From NCBI GenBank assembly GCA_002692855.1, contig NZMJ01000084.1:1-64000 (forward strand): 64,000 nt of DNA, given 5' to 3'. How positions within the stretch are numbered: position 1 is the stretch's first letter; every line of letters begins with the position of its first letter. Source of the stretch: Maricaulis sp. (GTDB lineage: Bacteria > Pseudomonadota > Alphaproteobacteria > Caulobacterales > Maricaulaceae). Below the pieces are notes generated by a model. The model worked only from the letters and a program-made list of their open reading frames with translations, did not search any database and was not told the origin of the DNA. Positions 27,701 through 36,253 of this stretch are shown here, one piece after another. The position numbers were made by a program, and so were the translations under genes.

Positions 27701-28108
27701 CAGGTCGCACGCGCCCTTGGCCTGCCACTCACCGTCAGCCGTGCGCATCTTTCCTGCCGAGAGCAGCGAGCAGATCCGTCCATAGCCTGCGCGTGTCCTC
27801 GCCCAGACATAAAGGGAGGGTGCATCAAGCAGATCCAGCCGAACGCCGATGACGGGACGCAGCTTGGCGGTCCTCGCCTCGGTATGCAGGCGGACCACGC
27901 CCGCCATCGTGTTGCGGTCGGCAATCCCGATGGCGTCATAGCCCAGCGCCCATGCCGCCAGCACCAGGTCGCTCGCGTCCGATGCGCCGCGCAGGAAGGA
28001 GAAGCACGACGTCACCCCCAGCTCGACATAATCCGCGCGCGGATTGGGTGTGACGTCCTCGGGCAGGGACAGCCGGCGTTTTCCCGGAGTGAGCGGAGCG
28101 TCCGGCAT
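24779..28108 (-). CDS. dnaE2: Error-prone DNA polymerase DnaE2 (ImuC)
   Basis: An 1109-residue C-family polymerase. An N-terminal PHP domain starts [18 protein letters not shown]. The catalytic acids lie in PDIDVDF (D405, D407). A C-terminal OB-fold ([29 protein letters not shown]) lacks the longer clamp/tau tail of DnaE1. It is the replicative-type subunit of the SOS mutasome and extends across lesions with ImuA and ImuB. Its ATG overlaps the imuB stop by 1 bp (TGATG). The upstream LexA box at 30305-30319 should make the whole cassette DNA-damage inducible. Confidence 0.96.
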   Translation of the reverse strand: [1109 protein letters not shown]

Positions 28109-29652
28109 CAGGCATCCAGCCCATGCACGAACCAGCGCGGCGACCCGCCCCGCCCGTCATCCGGCAGGCCCTCCCGGTAGATCCAGTACCGCCGGCCTGT
28201 CTCGTCCTCGACGCGGTAGTAGTCGCGCAGGCGCGTCGTCGATTTCTCGCGCCACCATTCCGGCGCGATCCGCTCGGGCCCTTCGCTGCGCACCAGCCGC
28301 CGGGTCCGCCGCTGCCACACCAGCCGTGCGGGCGGACCCTCCGGCACGGCATAGAGCACCTGCGCTTCCTGCGGCCAGTTCAGGAGGCGCAGCGGCCGGG
28401 CCTTCTGCGGGCAATCCGGCATGGCGGTCTCAACCTGTCCGGCAAAGACATACGCCTCGCTGCGCTCGGGCAGGTGACTGCCCCGCGCCGCCGGTTTCAG
28501 CACCGCCTCCGGTCCCAGCCGCGCCGTCAGCCGGTCGACCAGGCGGGTGACATCCACCGACGCCGCGCGCTTGCCCTCCAGGTCCTGCGCCTCGCTGTCC
28601 ATCAGGTCGGACGCCACCACGTCCAGCGTCATCGCATCAAAGCCATAGCCGCAGTCGAGCCGGTCGATCCGGTGCGCGAACAGCTTCGCGAGATGATCCG
28701 CTTCCCGGCTGGCGCGGCTCACCGCCACGTATACGGAGGATGTCCCGCCATCGGTGCGGTAGCCGGTCAGGCGCAGCTTGCGTGCGCCCGCCCCCTGCCG
28801 CTCCAGTTCCGGGCACAGATCGTCCAGCAGGGCGTTCACGATGACGGTGACATTGTCGACGCCGCCCACCGGTTCGACGAGCCGTTTCAGCGCCCGCATC
28901 GGTTTCTCCGGCAGGTCGGGATGAAGCGGCTCACTGAGCTGCCCGAAGGCCTGGTCGAGCCGGATGACCGGATTGCGCCACTCTGCCTTGCGGCTGCGGA
29001 AGCGGCGCATCAGCGCCTCGCGCGGAACGGCAGCGAGCGCACCGATCGTCTTCAGCCCCAACCGGTTGAGAAGCAGCGCCGTCTCGCCGTCGAGCCGCAG
29101 CGCCTGCGGCGGCAGGGCCGCGAACGCCTGCTGCGTCTCGCCCGGTTTGCACAGCGTCATCACACCCGGCGCATGGCGGGCCAGCGCCCAGGCCGTACCG
29201 AGGGTCGGAGCCACAGCCAGCCGCGCCGTCAGCCCGGCAGCGGCCAGGGTCTGCAGCATCTCGGCGAGCATCGCCGCCTCACCGCCGCGCAAATGGTCCG
29301 ATCCCGTCGTGTCGAGCAGCAGGCCGTCCTCGCCATCGGCGCGCGTCCACGGACACCAGCGCCGGCACCAGGCGGCCAGGCGTTCAAGGTCCGCCGCATC
29401 GGCGGCAGGATCAGCCTCCGCAACGATCAGTTCGGGCACACGGCTTTTCGCATCCGTCACCCGGCCGCCGCGATGCAGCCCTTCGCGCACCGCCGCCTGG
29501 TTGAGGTCGCGGATGACCGGCCCGTGCGGGCCCGGCGCCGACAGGACGAGCGGGGTGTCTTCCTCACCCGCCTCCGGCCCGGCGGAGCGGCGTCGCCAGC
29601 GCTGGATCGGGAAGCGGGGCAACCAGATGGAGACGATGCGCCGCGCCGTCAT
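28108..29652 (-). CDS. imuB: ImuB, Y-family polymerase-like mutasome protein
   Basis: A 514-residue protein. The N-terminal RRIVSIWLPRFPIQRWRRR replaces the catalytic Asp-containing segment of active Y-family polymerases, as is typical of ImuB, which acts as a clamp-binding hub. The middle retains the little-finger and helix-hairpin-helix layout. The ATG at 29652 is chosen because GGGAGGCGG precedes it; the open frame extends further upstream through imuA. It overlaps imuA by 89 bp in a different frame and dnaE2 by 1 bp. Confidence 0.92.
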   Translation of the reverse strand: MTARRIVSIWLPRFPIQRWRRRSAGPEAGEEDTPLVLSAPGPHGPVIRDLNQAAVREGLHRGGRVTDAKSRVPELIVAEADPAADAADLERLAAWCRRWCPWTRADGEDGLLLDTTGSDHLRGGEAAMLAEMLQTLAAAGLTARLAVAPTLGTAWALARHAPGVMTLCKPGETQQAFAALPPQALRLDGETALLLNRLGLKTIGALAAVPREALMRRFRSRKAEWRNPVIRLDQAFGQLSEPLHPDLPEKPMRALKRLVEPVGGVDNVTVIVNALLDDLCPELERQGAGARKLRLTGYRTDGGTSSVYVAVSRASREADHLAKLFAHRIDRLDCGYGFDAMTLDVVASDLMDSEAQDLEGKRAASVDVTRLVDRLTARLGPEAVLKPAARGSHLPERSEAYVFAGQVETAMPDCPQKARPLRLLNWPQEAQVLYAVPEGPPARLVWQRRTRRLVRSEGPERIAPEWWREKSTTRLRDYYRVEDETGRRYWIYREGLPDDGRGGSPRWFVHGLDA

Positions 29653-30295
29653 ATTCCGCCTCCCACACGCCCGGACTGCGGTCGCGCGCCCGGAACAGTT
29701 CGGCCCGCCAGCGCGGCCGCCCCGGCGCGCGCGGATCGTGGGGATGCGGGGCAGACGGCAGCGAGGCAATCCGCCAGCGCCGCCGCGCTGCGGACAGGTC
29801 TTCGGGCGCGCAAAAGCGCAGCAGGGTGACGGGAATACCGGTGCGGTCCGCGCGCAGCGCCAGGCGCTTCGACGCCGTGAAGTCGAGCACGCGGGGCGTG
29901 CCCCACACCTCGCCGATCACACCGCCCAGAGACGCGCATTTCAGACCCTCTTCCATCGTCCACAGCACATCGCCCGCATCGCGGGCACACACCAGAACCA
30001 GCCTGTCGGGATCGACGCCGAAGCGTTTCAGACCCGCCCCGTGCGGCCGCCCGGTTTCAAGGCCGCTCAACCGGTCCTGCACCCACAGCAAGGGCTTTCC
30101 GGCCGGCAATTGCGCGAGCGTGAAGCCGATGGCCCCGGCATCCCCGCCCGCCGCGAACACCTCGGTCAGTTCCGGGCGTCCCGCGGGGAAAACCGCATCA
30201 TCGCCTTCGGTCGCCGGTGTCTCCCCGGCCTCGCCCGGCCGGGTGAAAGGCGAGACAAGGCGCAGGTCTGGCGTATGGACGGGGGCATCCTTCAC
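29564..30295 (-). CDS. imuA: ImuA-like protein
   Basis: A 243-residue RecA-like/SulA-related protein of the imuA-imuB-dnaE2 cassette. It has a region resembling the RecA core (TEVFAAGGDAGAIGFTLAQLPAGKPLLWVQDRL, then LVLVCARDAGDVLWTMEEGLKCASLGGVIGEVWG). Its role in mutagenesis is accepted though not fully defined. The GTG at 30295 is the only reasonable start downstream of the LexA box, which lies 9 nt away. An upstream ATG is closed by a stop two codons later. Confidence 0.9.
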   Translation of the reverse strand: MKDAPVHTPDLRLVSPFTRPGEAGETPATEGDDAVFPAGRPELTEVFAAGGDAGAIGFTLAQLPAGKPLLWVQDRLSGLETGRPHGAGLKRFGVDPDRLVLVCARDAGDVLWTMEEGLKCASLGGVIGEVWGTPRVLDFTASKRLALRADRTGIPVTLLRFCAPEDLSAARRRWRIASLPSAPHPHDPRAPGRPRWRAELFRARDRSPGVWEAEYDGAAHRLHLVAPLPDPALATPLRRAGGG

Positions 30296-30304
30296 GGGCT
30301 TTAT

Positions 30305-30319
30305 GTTCCGGTTTTGTTC
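30305..30319. promoter_or_regulatory. LexA box (alphaproteobacterial SOS motif)
   Basis: GTTC-CGGTTTT-GTTC is an exact match to the GTTC-N7-GTTC LexA operator established in Alphaproteobacteria. It is the only such site noticed in the upstream region of imuA, and its position just before the start would let LexA block transcription of imuA-imuB-dnaE2. Confidence 0.88.
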
Positions 30320-30514
30320 ACGCCATGAATCCTCAGCCGAAGCGAAGAGTCAATGCCGCAGAGTCAGGCCGTTGCCCGATACGGCCTGCGCCCGTGCATG
30401 GCGGCCTGTCGCGCGGAGCGGTTTGCAGATCGCCCCGGCTCTGATAGGGCCAGCGCCTGATGCGCAGGGAGGGGTCCGCCTCCGCCGCGCCCGCTGGTCA
30501 CCGGAACGACACCC

Positions 30515-32020
30515 ATGAACGCCCTCCGCCTCGACGCGCTCGACTTCACCCGCATCCGCACCGAGTGGTTCGGAAATATCCGTGGCGACCTGCTCGCCGG
30601 CCTGGTCGTCGCGCTGGCGCTGATCCCGGAAGCCATCGCTTTTTCGATCATCGCCGGTGTCGACCCCAAGATCGGCCTCTACGCCTCCTTCTCCATCGCC
30701 GTGATCATCGCTTTCACCGGCGGGCGTCCGGGCATGATCTCGGCAGCCACCGCCGCGACCGCCGTGCTGATGGTCACGCTGGTGCGCGATCACGGGCTTG
30801 AATACCTCCTCGCTGCGACAGTGCTGGCCGGTGTGCTGCAGATCGGCGCTGGCATGCTCAAGCTCGGCAACCTGATGCGCTTCGTGTCGCGCTCGGTGCT
30901 GACCGGCTTCGTCAATGCGCTGGCGATCCTGATCTTCCTCGCCCAGCTGCCCGAACTGATCGGCGTGACCTGGCTGACCTATGTGCTGGTCGCGGCCGGG
31001 CTCGGCATCATCTACACCCTGCCGCGGATCACGAAGATCATCCCCTCGCCCCTGGTCTGCATCCTGATCCTGACCGCGCTGACGCTGGTCTTCGGCTGGG
31101 ATGTGCGCACCGTCGGCGACATGGGCGAACTGCCCGACACCCTGCCGGCCTTCCTGATCCCGGACATACCCTTCAATCTCGACACGCTGATGATCATCCT
31201 GCCCTATTCGGCAGCGGTGGCAGCGGTCGGCCTGCTGGAATCGCTCCTGACCCAGCAGATCGTCGACGACCTGACCGACACGCCCAGCGACCGCAACCGC
31301 GAATGCGTCGGTCAGGGCACCGCCAACATCGTCACCGGCTTCCTCGGCGGCATGGCCGGGTGCGCGATGATCGGCCAGTCGATGATCAATGTGAAATCCG
31401 GCGGCCGGGGCCGCCTGTCGACCTTCGCTGCCGGAGTCTTCCTCCTCTTCATGATCCTGGTGCTGGGCGACTGGATCGCCGTCATCCCGATGCCGGCGCT
31501 CGTCGCCATCATGATCATGGTCTCGATCGGCACCTTCTCGTGGTCGTCGGTGAAGAATCTGCGGTCGCACCCGCTCTCGTCCAGCGCGGTGATGCTGGCC
31601 ACGGTCGCCGGGGTTCTGGTGACCCACAACCTCGCCATCGGCGTGCTGATCGGCGTCTTCCTGTCAGGCATCTTCTTCGCGTGGAAGATCTCCCGGATCT
31701 TCACCGTCACCTCGACCCTGTCCGGGGACGAGCGCAAACGCACCTATGTCGTGACCGGCCAGGTCTTCTTCGCCTCGACCGAATCCTTCACCAAGGCCTT
31801 CGACTTCAAGGAGGCGCTCGAGCACGTCACCATCGACCTCAGCGCCGCGCACATCTGGGACATTTCCAGCGTTCAGGCGATCGACCTGATCGTGCTGAAA
31901 TTCCGCCGCGAGGGTGTATCTGTGGACCTGGTCGGCATGAACGAAGCCAGCGAAACCATTGTCGACCGCCTCGGCGAACACGACCGCAAGGACGCCGCAG
32001 ACCGTCCGGCAGGACATTAG
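30515..32020 (+). CDS. SulP-family anion transporter with STAS domain
   Basis: A 501-residue transporter. The N-terminal membrane domain has the SulP signature region (NIRGDLLAGLVVALALIPEAIAFSIIAGVDPKIGLYASF), then AATAATAVLMV. Membrane helices extend to about residue 390, followed by a C-terminal STAS domain (about 410-495; VTIDLSAAHIWDISSVQAIDLI). SulP proteins carry sulfate, bicarbonate or other anions by Na+ symport or exchange. The ATG at 30515 starts a two-gene operon with the UspA gene. The 219-bp gap upstream carries the imuA LexA box and no other feature I can define. Confidence 0.92.
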   Translation: MNALRLDALDFTRIRTEWFGNIRGDLLAGLVVALALIPEAIAFSIIAGVDPKIGLYASFSIAVIIAFTGGRPGMISAATAATAVLMVTLVRDHGLEYLLAATVLAGVLQIGAGMLKLGNLMRFVSRSVLTGFVNALAILIFLAQLPELIGVTWLTYVLVAAGLGIIYTLPRITKIIPSPLVCILILTALTLVFGWDVRTVGDMGELPDTLPAFLIPDIPFNLDTLMIILPYSAAVAAVGLLESLLTQQIVDDLTDTPSDRNRECVGQGTANIVTGFLGGMAGCAMIGQSMINVKSGGRGRLSTFAAGVFLLFMILVLGDWIAVIPMPALVAIMIMVSIGTFSWSSVKNLRSHPLSSSAVMLATVAGVLVTHNLAIGVLIGVFLSGIFFAWKISRIFTVTSTLSGDERKRTYVVTGQVFFASTESFTKAFDFKEALEHVTIDLSAAHIWDISSVQAIDLIVLKFRREGVSVDLVGMNEASETIVDRLGEHDRKDAADRPAGH

Positions 32021-32030
32021 GAGCATGAGC

Positions 32031-32900
32031 ATGGACCGGATCATCACGCTGATTGACGACTCGCCCTACGCCCAGAGCGCCTGCGACCACGCCGCCTGGG
32101 TGTCGGAAAAGACCGGCCTGGGCATCGACCTGCTGCACGTCGTCGACCACCGCCCCGGACGGTCAGGCCCGATGAACCTGTCGGGCAACCTGACCCTCGG
32201 CGCACGCTCCGAACTGCTGGAAAAACTGACGAAACATGACGAGGAAGGCGCACGCCTCGCCCGCGAGGCCGGACGCCTGATTGTCGATGGAGCGAAAGCG
32301 CGCCTGGAAGCCGCCGGCATCCCGGACGTCCATACGCGCCTGCGCAATGGCGACCTGCTGGAAGCCGTCCGCGAGGTCGAGGACGAGGCCCGTGTCCTGA
32401 TCATCGGCAAGCGCGGCAGCCATGCCGACTTTGCCAAGCTGCACCTGGGGTCAAACCTGGAACGCGTCGTGCGGGCCGCGCATCGCCCCGTCCTGGTCGT
32501 ATCGCGCGCCTTCAAGACGCCGAACAAGGCCCTGATCGCCTTCGATACCGGTCCCAGCGTCGCCAAGGCGCTCGACCACATTGCCAAGGGCAAGCTGTTC
32601 ACCGGCATGGCGCTGACGCTGGTCCATGTGGGCGAAGACAGCGACAAGCTGCGCACAGCGATCGAGGCCGCAGCCGACACGTTGCGCGCCGCCGGCCACC
32701 AGGCCGAAACCCGCATCACCAAAGGCGAACCCGAAACCGTCTTTACCGACATGGTGAAAGCGGGCGAGGCGGACATGCTGGTGATGGGCGCCTATGGACA
32801 CTCGCGCCTGCGCAACCTCATCATCGGCAGCACCACGACGCAGATGATCCGCGCCTGCCTGGTTCCGGTCCTGCTCTTCCGCCCGGACACCGAAGGCTGA
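32031..32900 (+). CDS. Tandem universal stress protein (two UspA domains)
   Basis: About 289 residues with two UspA folds, roughly 1-145 and 150-289. The first ends VLIIGKRGSHADFAKLHLGSNLERVV. The second ends MLVMGAYGHSRLRNLIIGSTT, where the G-x2-G-x9-G-S/T ATP-binding pattern is complete. The ATG at 32031 has AGGAG at 7 nt; an ATG two codons upstream lies too close. The gene begins 10 bp after the SulP stop, so it is probably co-regulated with the transporter, a common SulP-Usp pairing. Confidence 0.9.
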   Translation: MDRIITLIDDSPYAQSACDHAAWVSEKTGLGIDLLHVVDHRPGRSGPMNLSGNLTLGARSELLEKLTKHDEEGARLAREAGRLIVDGAKARLEAAGIPDVHTRLRNGDLLEAVREVEDEARVLIIGKRGSHADFAKLHLGSNLERVVRAAHRPVLVVSRAFKTPNKALIAFDTGPSVAKALDHIAKGKLFTGMALTLVHVGEDSDKLRTAIEAAADTLRAAGHQAETRITKGEPETVFTDMVKAGEADMLVMGAYGHSRLRNLIIGSTTTQMIRACLVPVLLFRPDTEG

Positions 32901-32952
32901 GCGCAGATTGCTGGACCTGAACTCCTGGAAGATTCCGGCCTTTGGGCAGCGA

Positions 32953-33765
32953 TCAGTCGAGCGTGACCACCAGCGTGGCCTGATCACTATGATACGTGCC
33001 GGAAGCCTGATCCGGCAGGGTAATCCAGACTGCTGACAAGAGGGTTGGTCCGCTGAAGGCATGATCGACTTGGATCACGCCGTCTGCATCGGTTTCGACC
33101 GTGGCATGACCTCCATCGACCCCGTGAATATCGACCATCTGACCCGAAACGCGCTCACCATTTCGGAGGAGGGCAAACGACCGCCCCTCTTCCCCTGTGG
33201 CGACGAATTCGAGCGCTTGGCCAGTGGCACGCATTCCGGCGTCCCGACCGGTTTCGCACTCGGCTACACACAGAAACAATTTGGTGTGTTTGGTATAGCT
33301 GCGCATCATTGCTGGAGAACCCGGAAGCGCTGCGAACGCAGCCCGCACAACCGCATCGGCACCAATCTCATCAAAATAAGAATCGACGTCCTCAGAAGCG
33401 ATTTCACCTGATCGCGGATGCGCGCTCACGGCGACGACAGCAAACCCGGTCGTCTGGGGGTCGAAAGAGATGACAAGCGCGGTTTCGGTTTCTTCGAAAT
33501 CGGGCGCATCGACCGGAACGTCACCAACCACGACCGAGGTAAAGGCCACACGGTCGCGCGCTGGTCCAAATTCGATGTTCGGGTAGTCGAGCGCGCTGGT
33601 CAGCGACACTTCAATGGTATCTCCGGCAGCCCAGACCGTCCGCTCGGACGCGATGTAGGTCTTGTGTCCGAATGCCGGGGGAGACACCAATCCGGCGACG
33701 AGAATGCCGGCAATCGTCGCGCGATGCAGTCCATGAACGGACAGGATTGGGAAACGGATAGTCAT
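32953..33765 (-). CDS. Periplasmic DUF4198-like protein of the copper island
   Basis: About 270 residues with a signal peptide ending near PPAFGHK. The mature part begins with HKTYIASERTVWAAGDTIEVSLTSALDYPNIEFGP, the typical opening of DUF4198 proteins, which are often found with metal-transport genes. Beta-rich, no transmembrane segment after the leader. The ATG at 33765 has GAGG 9 nt upstream. Last gene of the leftward copper operon, and converging on the Usp gene across 52 bp with no visible terminator. Function unknown; metal binding or delivery is plausible. Confidence 0.7.
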   Translation of the reverse strand: MTIRFPILSVHGLHRATIAGILVAGLVSPPAFGHKTYIASERTVWAAGDTIEVSLTSALDYPNIEFGPARDRVAFTSVVVGDVPVDAPDFEETETALVISFDPQTTGFAVVAVSAHPRSGEIASEDVDSYFDEIGADAVVRAAFAALPGSPAMMRSYTKHTKLFLCVAECETGRDAGMRATGQALEFVATGEEGRSFALLRNGERVSGQMVDIHGVDGGHATVETDADGVIQVDHAFSGPTLLSAVWITLPDQASGTYHSDQATLVVTLD

Positions 33766-33816
33766 TGGCGTAACCTCTTCATGGTGACGAGCCCTTGCGG
33801 GAGGCGGCGGCAAATA

Positions 33817-34254
33817 TCATTCGATCCCTGATTGAATTTCGCGGATATCTTCAGGCCATTCGCTCTTGATGTAGGCGAGGACGGCCCGGATTTCTTCGTC
33901 GCTCATGACGTCCTCGAACCCGGCCATGTCGGTTTCATAACCTTCAGGCGCAAAGGCCGCGGTGCCGTATTTGGTAATGTTGAACAGCGTCTCGTCGGAG
34001 TGGTGCCAGGTATGGCCGCTGGCGTCATGCGGCGGAGCCGGCAGGCGGCCATCGGGATTGCGCTGGCGCCAGTCGGGCTCGCCTTCCAGATTTGCCCCGT
34101 GACAGGACGCGCAGAAATCGGCGTAGAGCGTTTCGCCCTGCGCGATGACGGCCGCATCCGTCGGACCGCTATCCGAAGTCGCGTCATCGCCCGGCGAACA
34201 CGCAGCGACGATCGCGGCCATCAGGGCCAGCCCAGGCAATCGGGGTCCGGTCAC
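33817..34254 (-). CDS. c-type cytochrome lipoprotein
   Basis: A 145-residue monohaem cytochrome c. The haem site is CASCHG (CxxCH), with a distal Met probably in TDMAGFEDVMSDEEI. The N-terminus has a hydrophobic leader followed by AAC, a likely lipoprotein site, so it would be anchored in the periplasm. The GTG start overlaps the acyltransferase stop (GTGA). Small cytochromes of this kind often accompany copper-resistance operons and may take electrons from cuprous-ion oxidation by CopA; that link is inferred from position. Confidence 0.85.
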   Translation of the reverse strand: MTGPRLPGLALMAAIVAACSPGDDATSDSGPTDAAVIAQGETLYADFCASCHGANLEGEPDWRQRNPDGRLPAPPHDASGHTWHHSDETLFNITKYGTAAFAPEGYETDMAGFEDVMSDEEIRAVLAYIKSEWPEDIREIQSGIE

Positions 34255-35357
34255 TTTGCCTCACCTTCCTCTTGTCCGCTCCGGGTTTGAAAGCGGTCCC
34301 CGAGCCAGTGCCCGAAAGCGTTCTTCTGGGTCAGGGCGGGTCGCTCGATCAGATGCCATGAGACGGCAGCAAATGACACGGCCAGCGGAATGCCGACCGC
34401 CGCCATCATTCCTTCGCTTCGTCCATAGCCGACATACCAGACGATCTGAAACACCGGATAATGCCAGATATAGAGGCCGTAGGACCAGTCTGGCAGGCGC
34501 GAGAAGGTCGGCACGCCGCCCCGGACGAAGGCGAGCCAGAACAGGCCTGCCGCCATCGCGATATTCATCGCGATCTCGGCCGCGGGATGGTCTCCCATCA
34601 CAAACCAGCCAGGCAGAGCGATAACCGCAATGACCGGCAGGGCGTGAAGCGGTATCCGGTCCCGCCAGGCATAAACGCTCATGCCCAGCAGAAAGGCGGC
34701 CGAGAAGCGCAGAAGATTGACCATCAGGTCAGGCGCTTCGGGCCACATTGTTCGCACCGCCACGAACGCGCAGGACGCCAGCACGAAATAGACAGGGAAA
34801 GCCCAGGCGCGCCATGCGAACCGGGAGAAGAAGAGCAATGCCGCAACCCCGTAGGCGATCACCTCGTAGCGCAGTGTCCAGAGCGTCGCCGAGAATTCGC
34901 TGGCTGCCGGATTGGTCGCAAACACGCCTTCGGGAGCGCCCGACGTGTCGAGGAAGAAGGTGACATTCGGGATGTAGAACCAGGTCTCGAGACTCGTCCA
35001 GTAGACGCCCGGCTCCACGGTCGTGAACCGCGGACCGACGGCAAATACCGCCACCAGCGCCAGCACGATGATGGCCGGCATGATCCGCAGGATTCGCGAT
35101 GCCGCAAACCCCGCCAGGTCCCGGCGCTGTTCGAGACTGCCCGCGATCAGGAAGCCGCTGAGGATGAAGAAGCCATTGACCGCCGCATAACCGATCGACC
35201 AGCCATTGGCCGCGATGAGCGGCGAGCCAAGGCCGTTCACCACGACGGGAATGTGTTCGATCATCACGGCAGCCGCGAGCACCAGCCGCAACAGCGTCAG
35301 CCGATTGTCATGCCCATGGACGGACGCACCGATGGAAACAAATCTGGAAATGGTCAT
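34251..35357 (-). CDS. Acyltransferase 3 family membrane protein
   Basis: A 368-residue protein with about ten membrane spans (OafA/NodX type). The first segments read LTLLRLVLAAAVMIEHIP, with the conserved His, and AVNGFFILSGFLIAGSLEQRR. It transfers acyl groups to periplasmic or envelope sugars. The position inside the copper island, overlapping the cytochrome gene by 4 bp, is unexpected. It may modify surface polysaccharide to limit copper binding, or have been recruited by chance. The ATG at 35357 lies 71 bp after the PepSY gene. Confidence 0.88.
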   Translation of the reverse strand: MTISRFVSIGASVHGHDNRLTLLRLVLAAAVMIEHIPVVVNGLGSPLIAANGWSIGYAAVNGFFILSGFLIAGSLEQRRDLAGFAASRILRIMPAIIVLALVAVFAVGPRFTTVEPGVYWTSLETWFYIPNVTFFLDTSGAPEGVFATNPAASEFSATLWTLRYEVIAYGVAALLFFSRFAWRAWAFPVYFVLASCAFVAVRTMWPEAPDLMVNLLRFSAAFLLGMSVYAWRDRIPLHALPVIAVIALPGWFVMGDHPAAEIAMNIAMAAGLFWLAFVRGGVPTFSRLPDWSYGLYIWHYPVFQIVWYVGYGRSEGMMAAVGIPLAVSFAAVSWHLIERPALTQKNAFGHWLGDRFQTRSGQEEGEAK

Positions 35358-35428
35358 GCGCCCCCGTGCGTCCCCGTACCCGGAATACGCACTTCAACGC
35401 TTCGCCCCTCGCATTCCGTCGCGGTGCG

Positions 35429-36178
35429 CTATTTCCGGGTCGGCGGTGTCCCTTTGCGGTGCCGCGACAATTCCATCCGGACGAGTCGCTGCATGCGCAA
35501 TACCAGAAGCAGCAGACCGGCGAGTACCGTCAGCAGCGCCAGAACGGCGGCGGAGATGAGCAGCGGATTGTTGAAATCCTCCCGCTCGTCATAGTCCATG
35601 ATGTGAAGCATCCAGAAGAAATCATAGAAGCGCCACGCGTCGTTCCGGCGGGCCGTGACCAGGCCGGACTCGGGTGACACATAGATGCGTGTACCTTCCC
35701 CGTCATCGAAGGACACACGCCAGGCCGGACCGGGACGACGGGACTCCCAGGTCGCGTCTTCGAAATATTCGATCTCGGCAATCTCCGGGTCACCGGCATA
35801 GTCCGCGACGGCAATCGCGATCGCGCGTTCGCGGCTGATCGGCGTGATGACCTCGCCGGACACGGCGTCGACGAGGTCGCTGTCGCCGCTGACCGCGACG
35901 ACATTCCAGACCGGTTGATCCTGCCAGATCTGCAATGTCGCGCCGCGGATCGTCTGTCCGGGAAAGGCCGCCTCGGCCGCTTGTCCGACCGGGATGATCG
36001 TGGCGGCATCAATCGGCATCGGCGATGGCGCCGCGATATTGTGCTCGCCGCGAACCGTCTCGATCGGGATGACGCTCATCACCACGCCGCCCGTCACCCA
36101 GAGAACAATCTGGATGCCGACGAGCAATGCGACCCATTTGTGGATCCGGATCGTCCAGCGCAGCAATGCCGTCATCAT
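35429..36178 (-). CDS. PepSY-domain membrane protein
   Basis: A 249-residue protein. An N-terminal membrane helix (LLRWTIRIHKWVALLVGIQIVLWVTGGVVM) has the RxHK-like pattern of PepSY/PiuB proteins. A periplasmic PepSY part follows (RAIAIAVADYAGDPEIAEIEYFED, then RVYVSPESG-like segments), and a C-terminal helix (LISAAVLALLTVLAGLLLLVLRM). PepSY-TM proteins occur in iron and copper gene clusters and may act in ferric or cupric reduction. Neighbours favour the copper role. The ATG at 36178 follows GGGGGGC. Confidence 0.85.
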   Translation of the reverse strand: MMTALLRWTIRIHKWVALLVGIQIVLWVTGGVVMSVIPIETVRGEHNIAAPSPMPIDAATIIPVGQAAEAAFPGQTIRGATLQIWQDQPVWNVVAVSGDSDLVDAVSGEVITPISRERAIAIAVADYAGDPEIAEIEYFEDATWESRRPGPAWRVSFDDGEGTRIYVSPESGLVTARRNDAWRFYDFFWMLHIMDYDEREDFNNPLLISAAVLALLTVLAGLLLLVLRMQRLVRMELSRHRKGTPPTRK

Positions 36179-36253
36179 CAGCCCCCCATGAAACCGCCGC
36201 GCGCCTGAATCGGGACGCGCGGCGGATCATTCCCGAGATCGTGTCAGAACCGA

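Noticed and set aside
24950-28180. 1076-codon plus-strand frame opposite dnaE2
   Set aside because: Antisense shadow of dnaE2; arginine- and histidine-rich composition without recognisable domain or ribosome binding site.
29564-30295. Alternative imuA start at an ATG just upstream
   Set aside because: That ATG is closed by a TGA stop two codons later and overlaps the LexA box; the GTG at 30295 remains.
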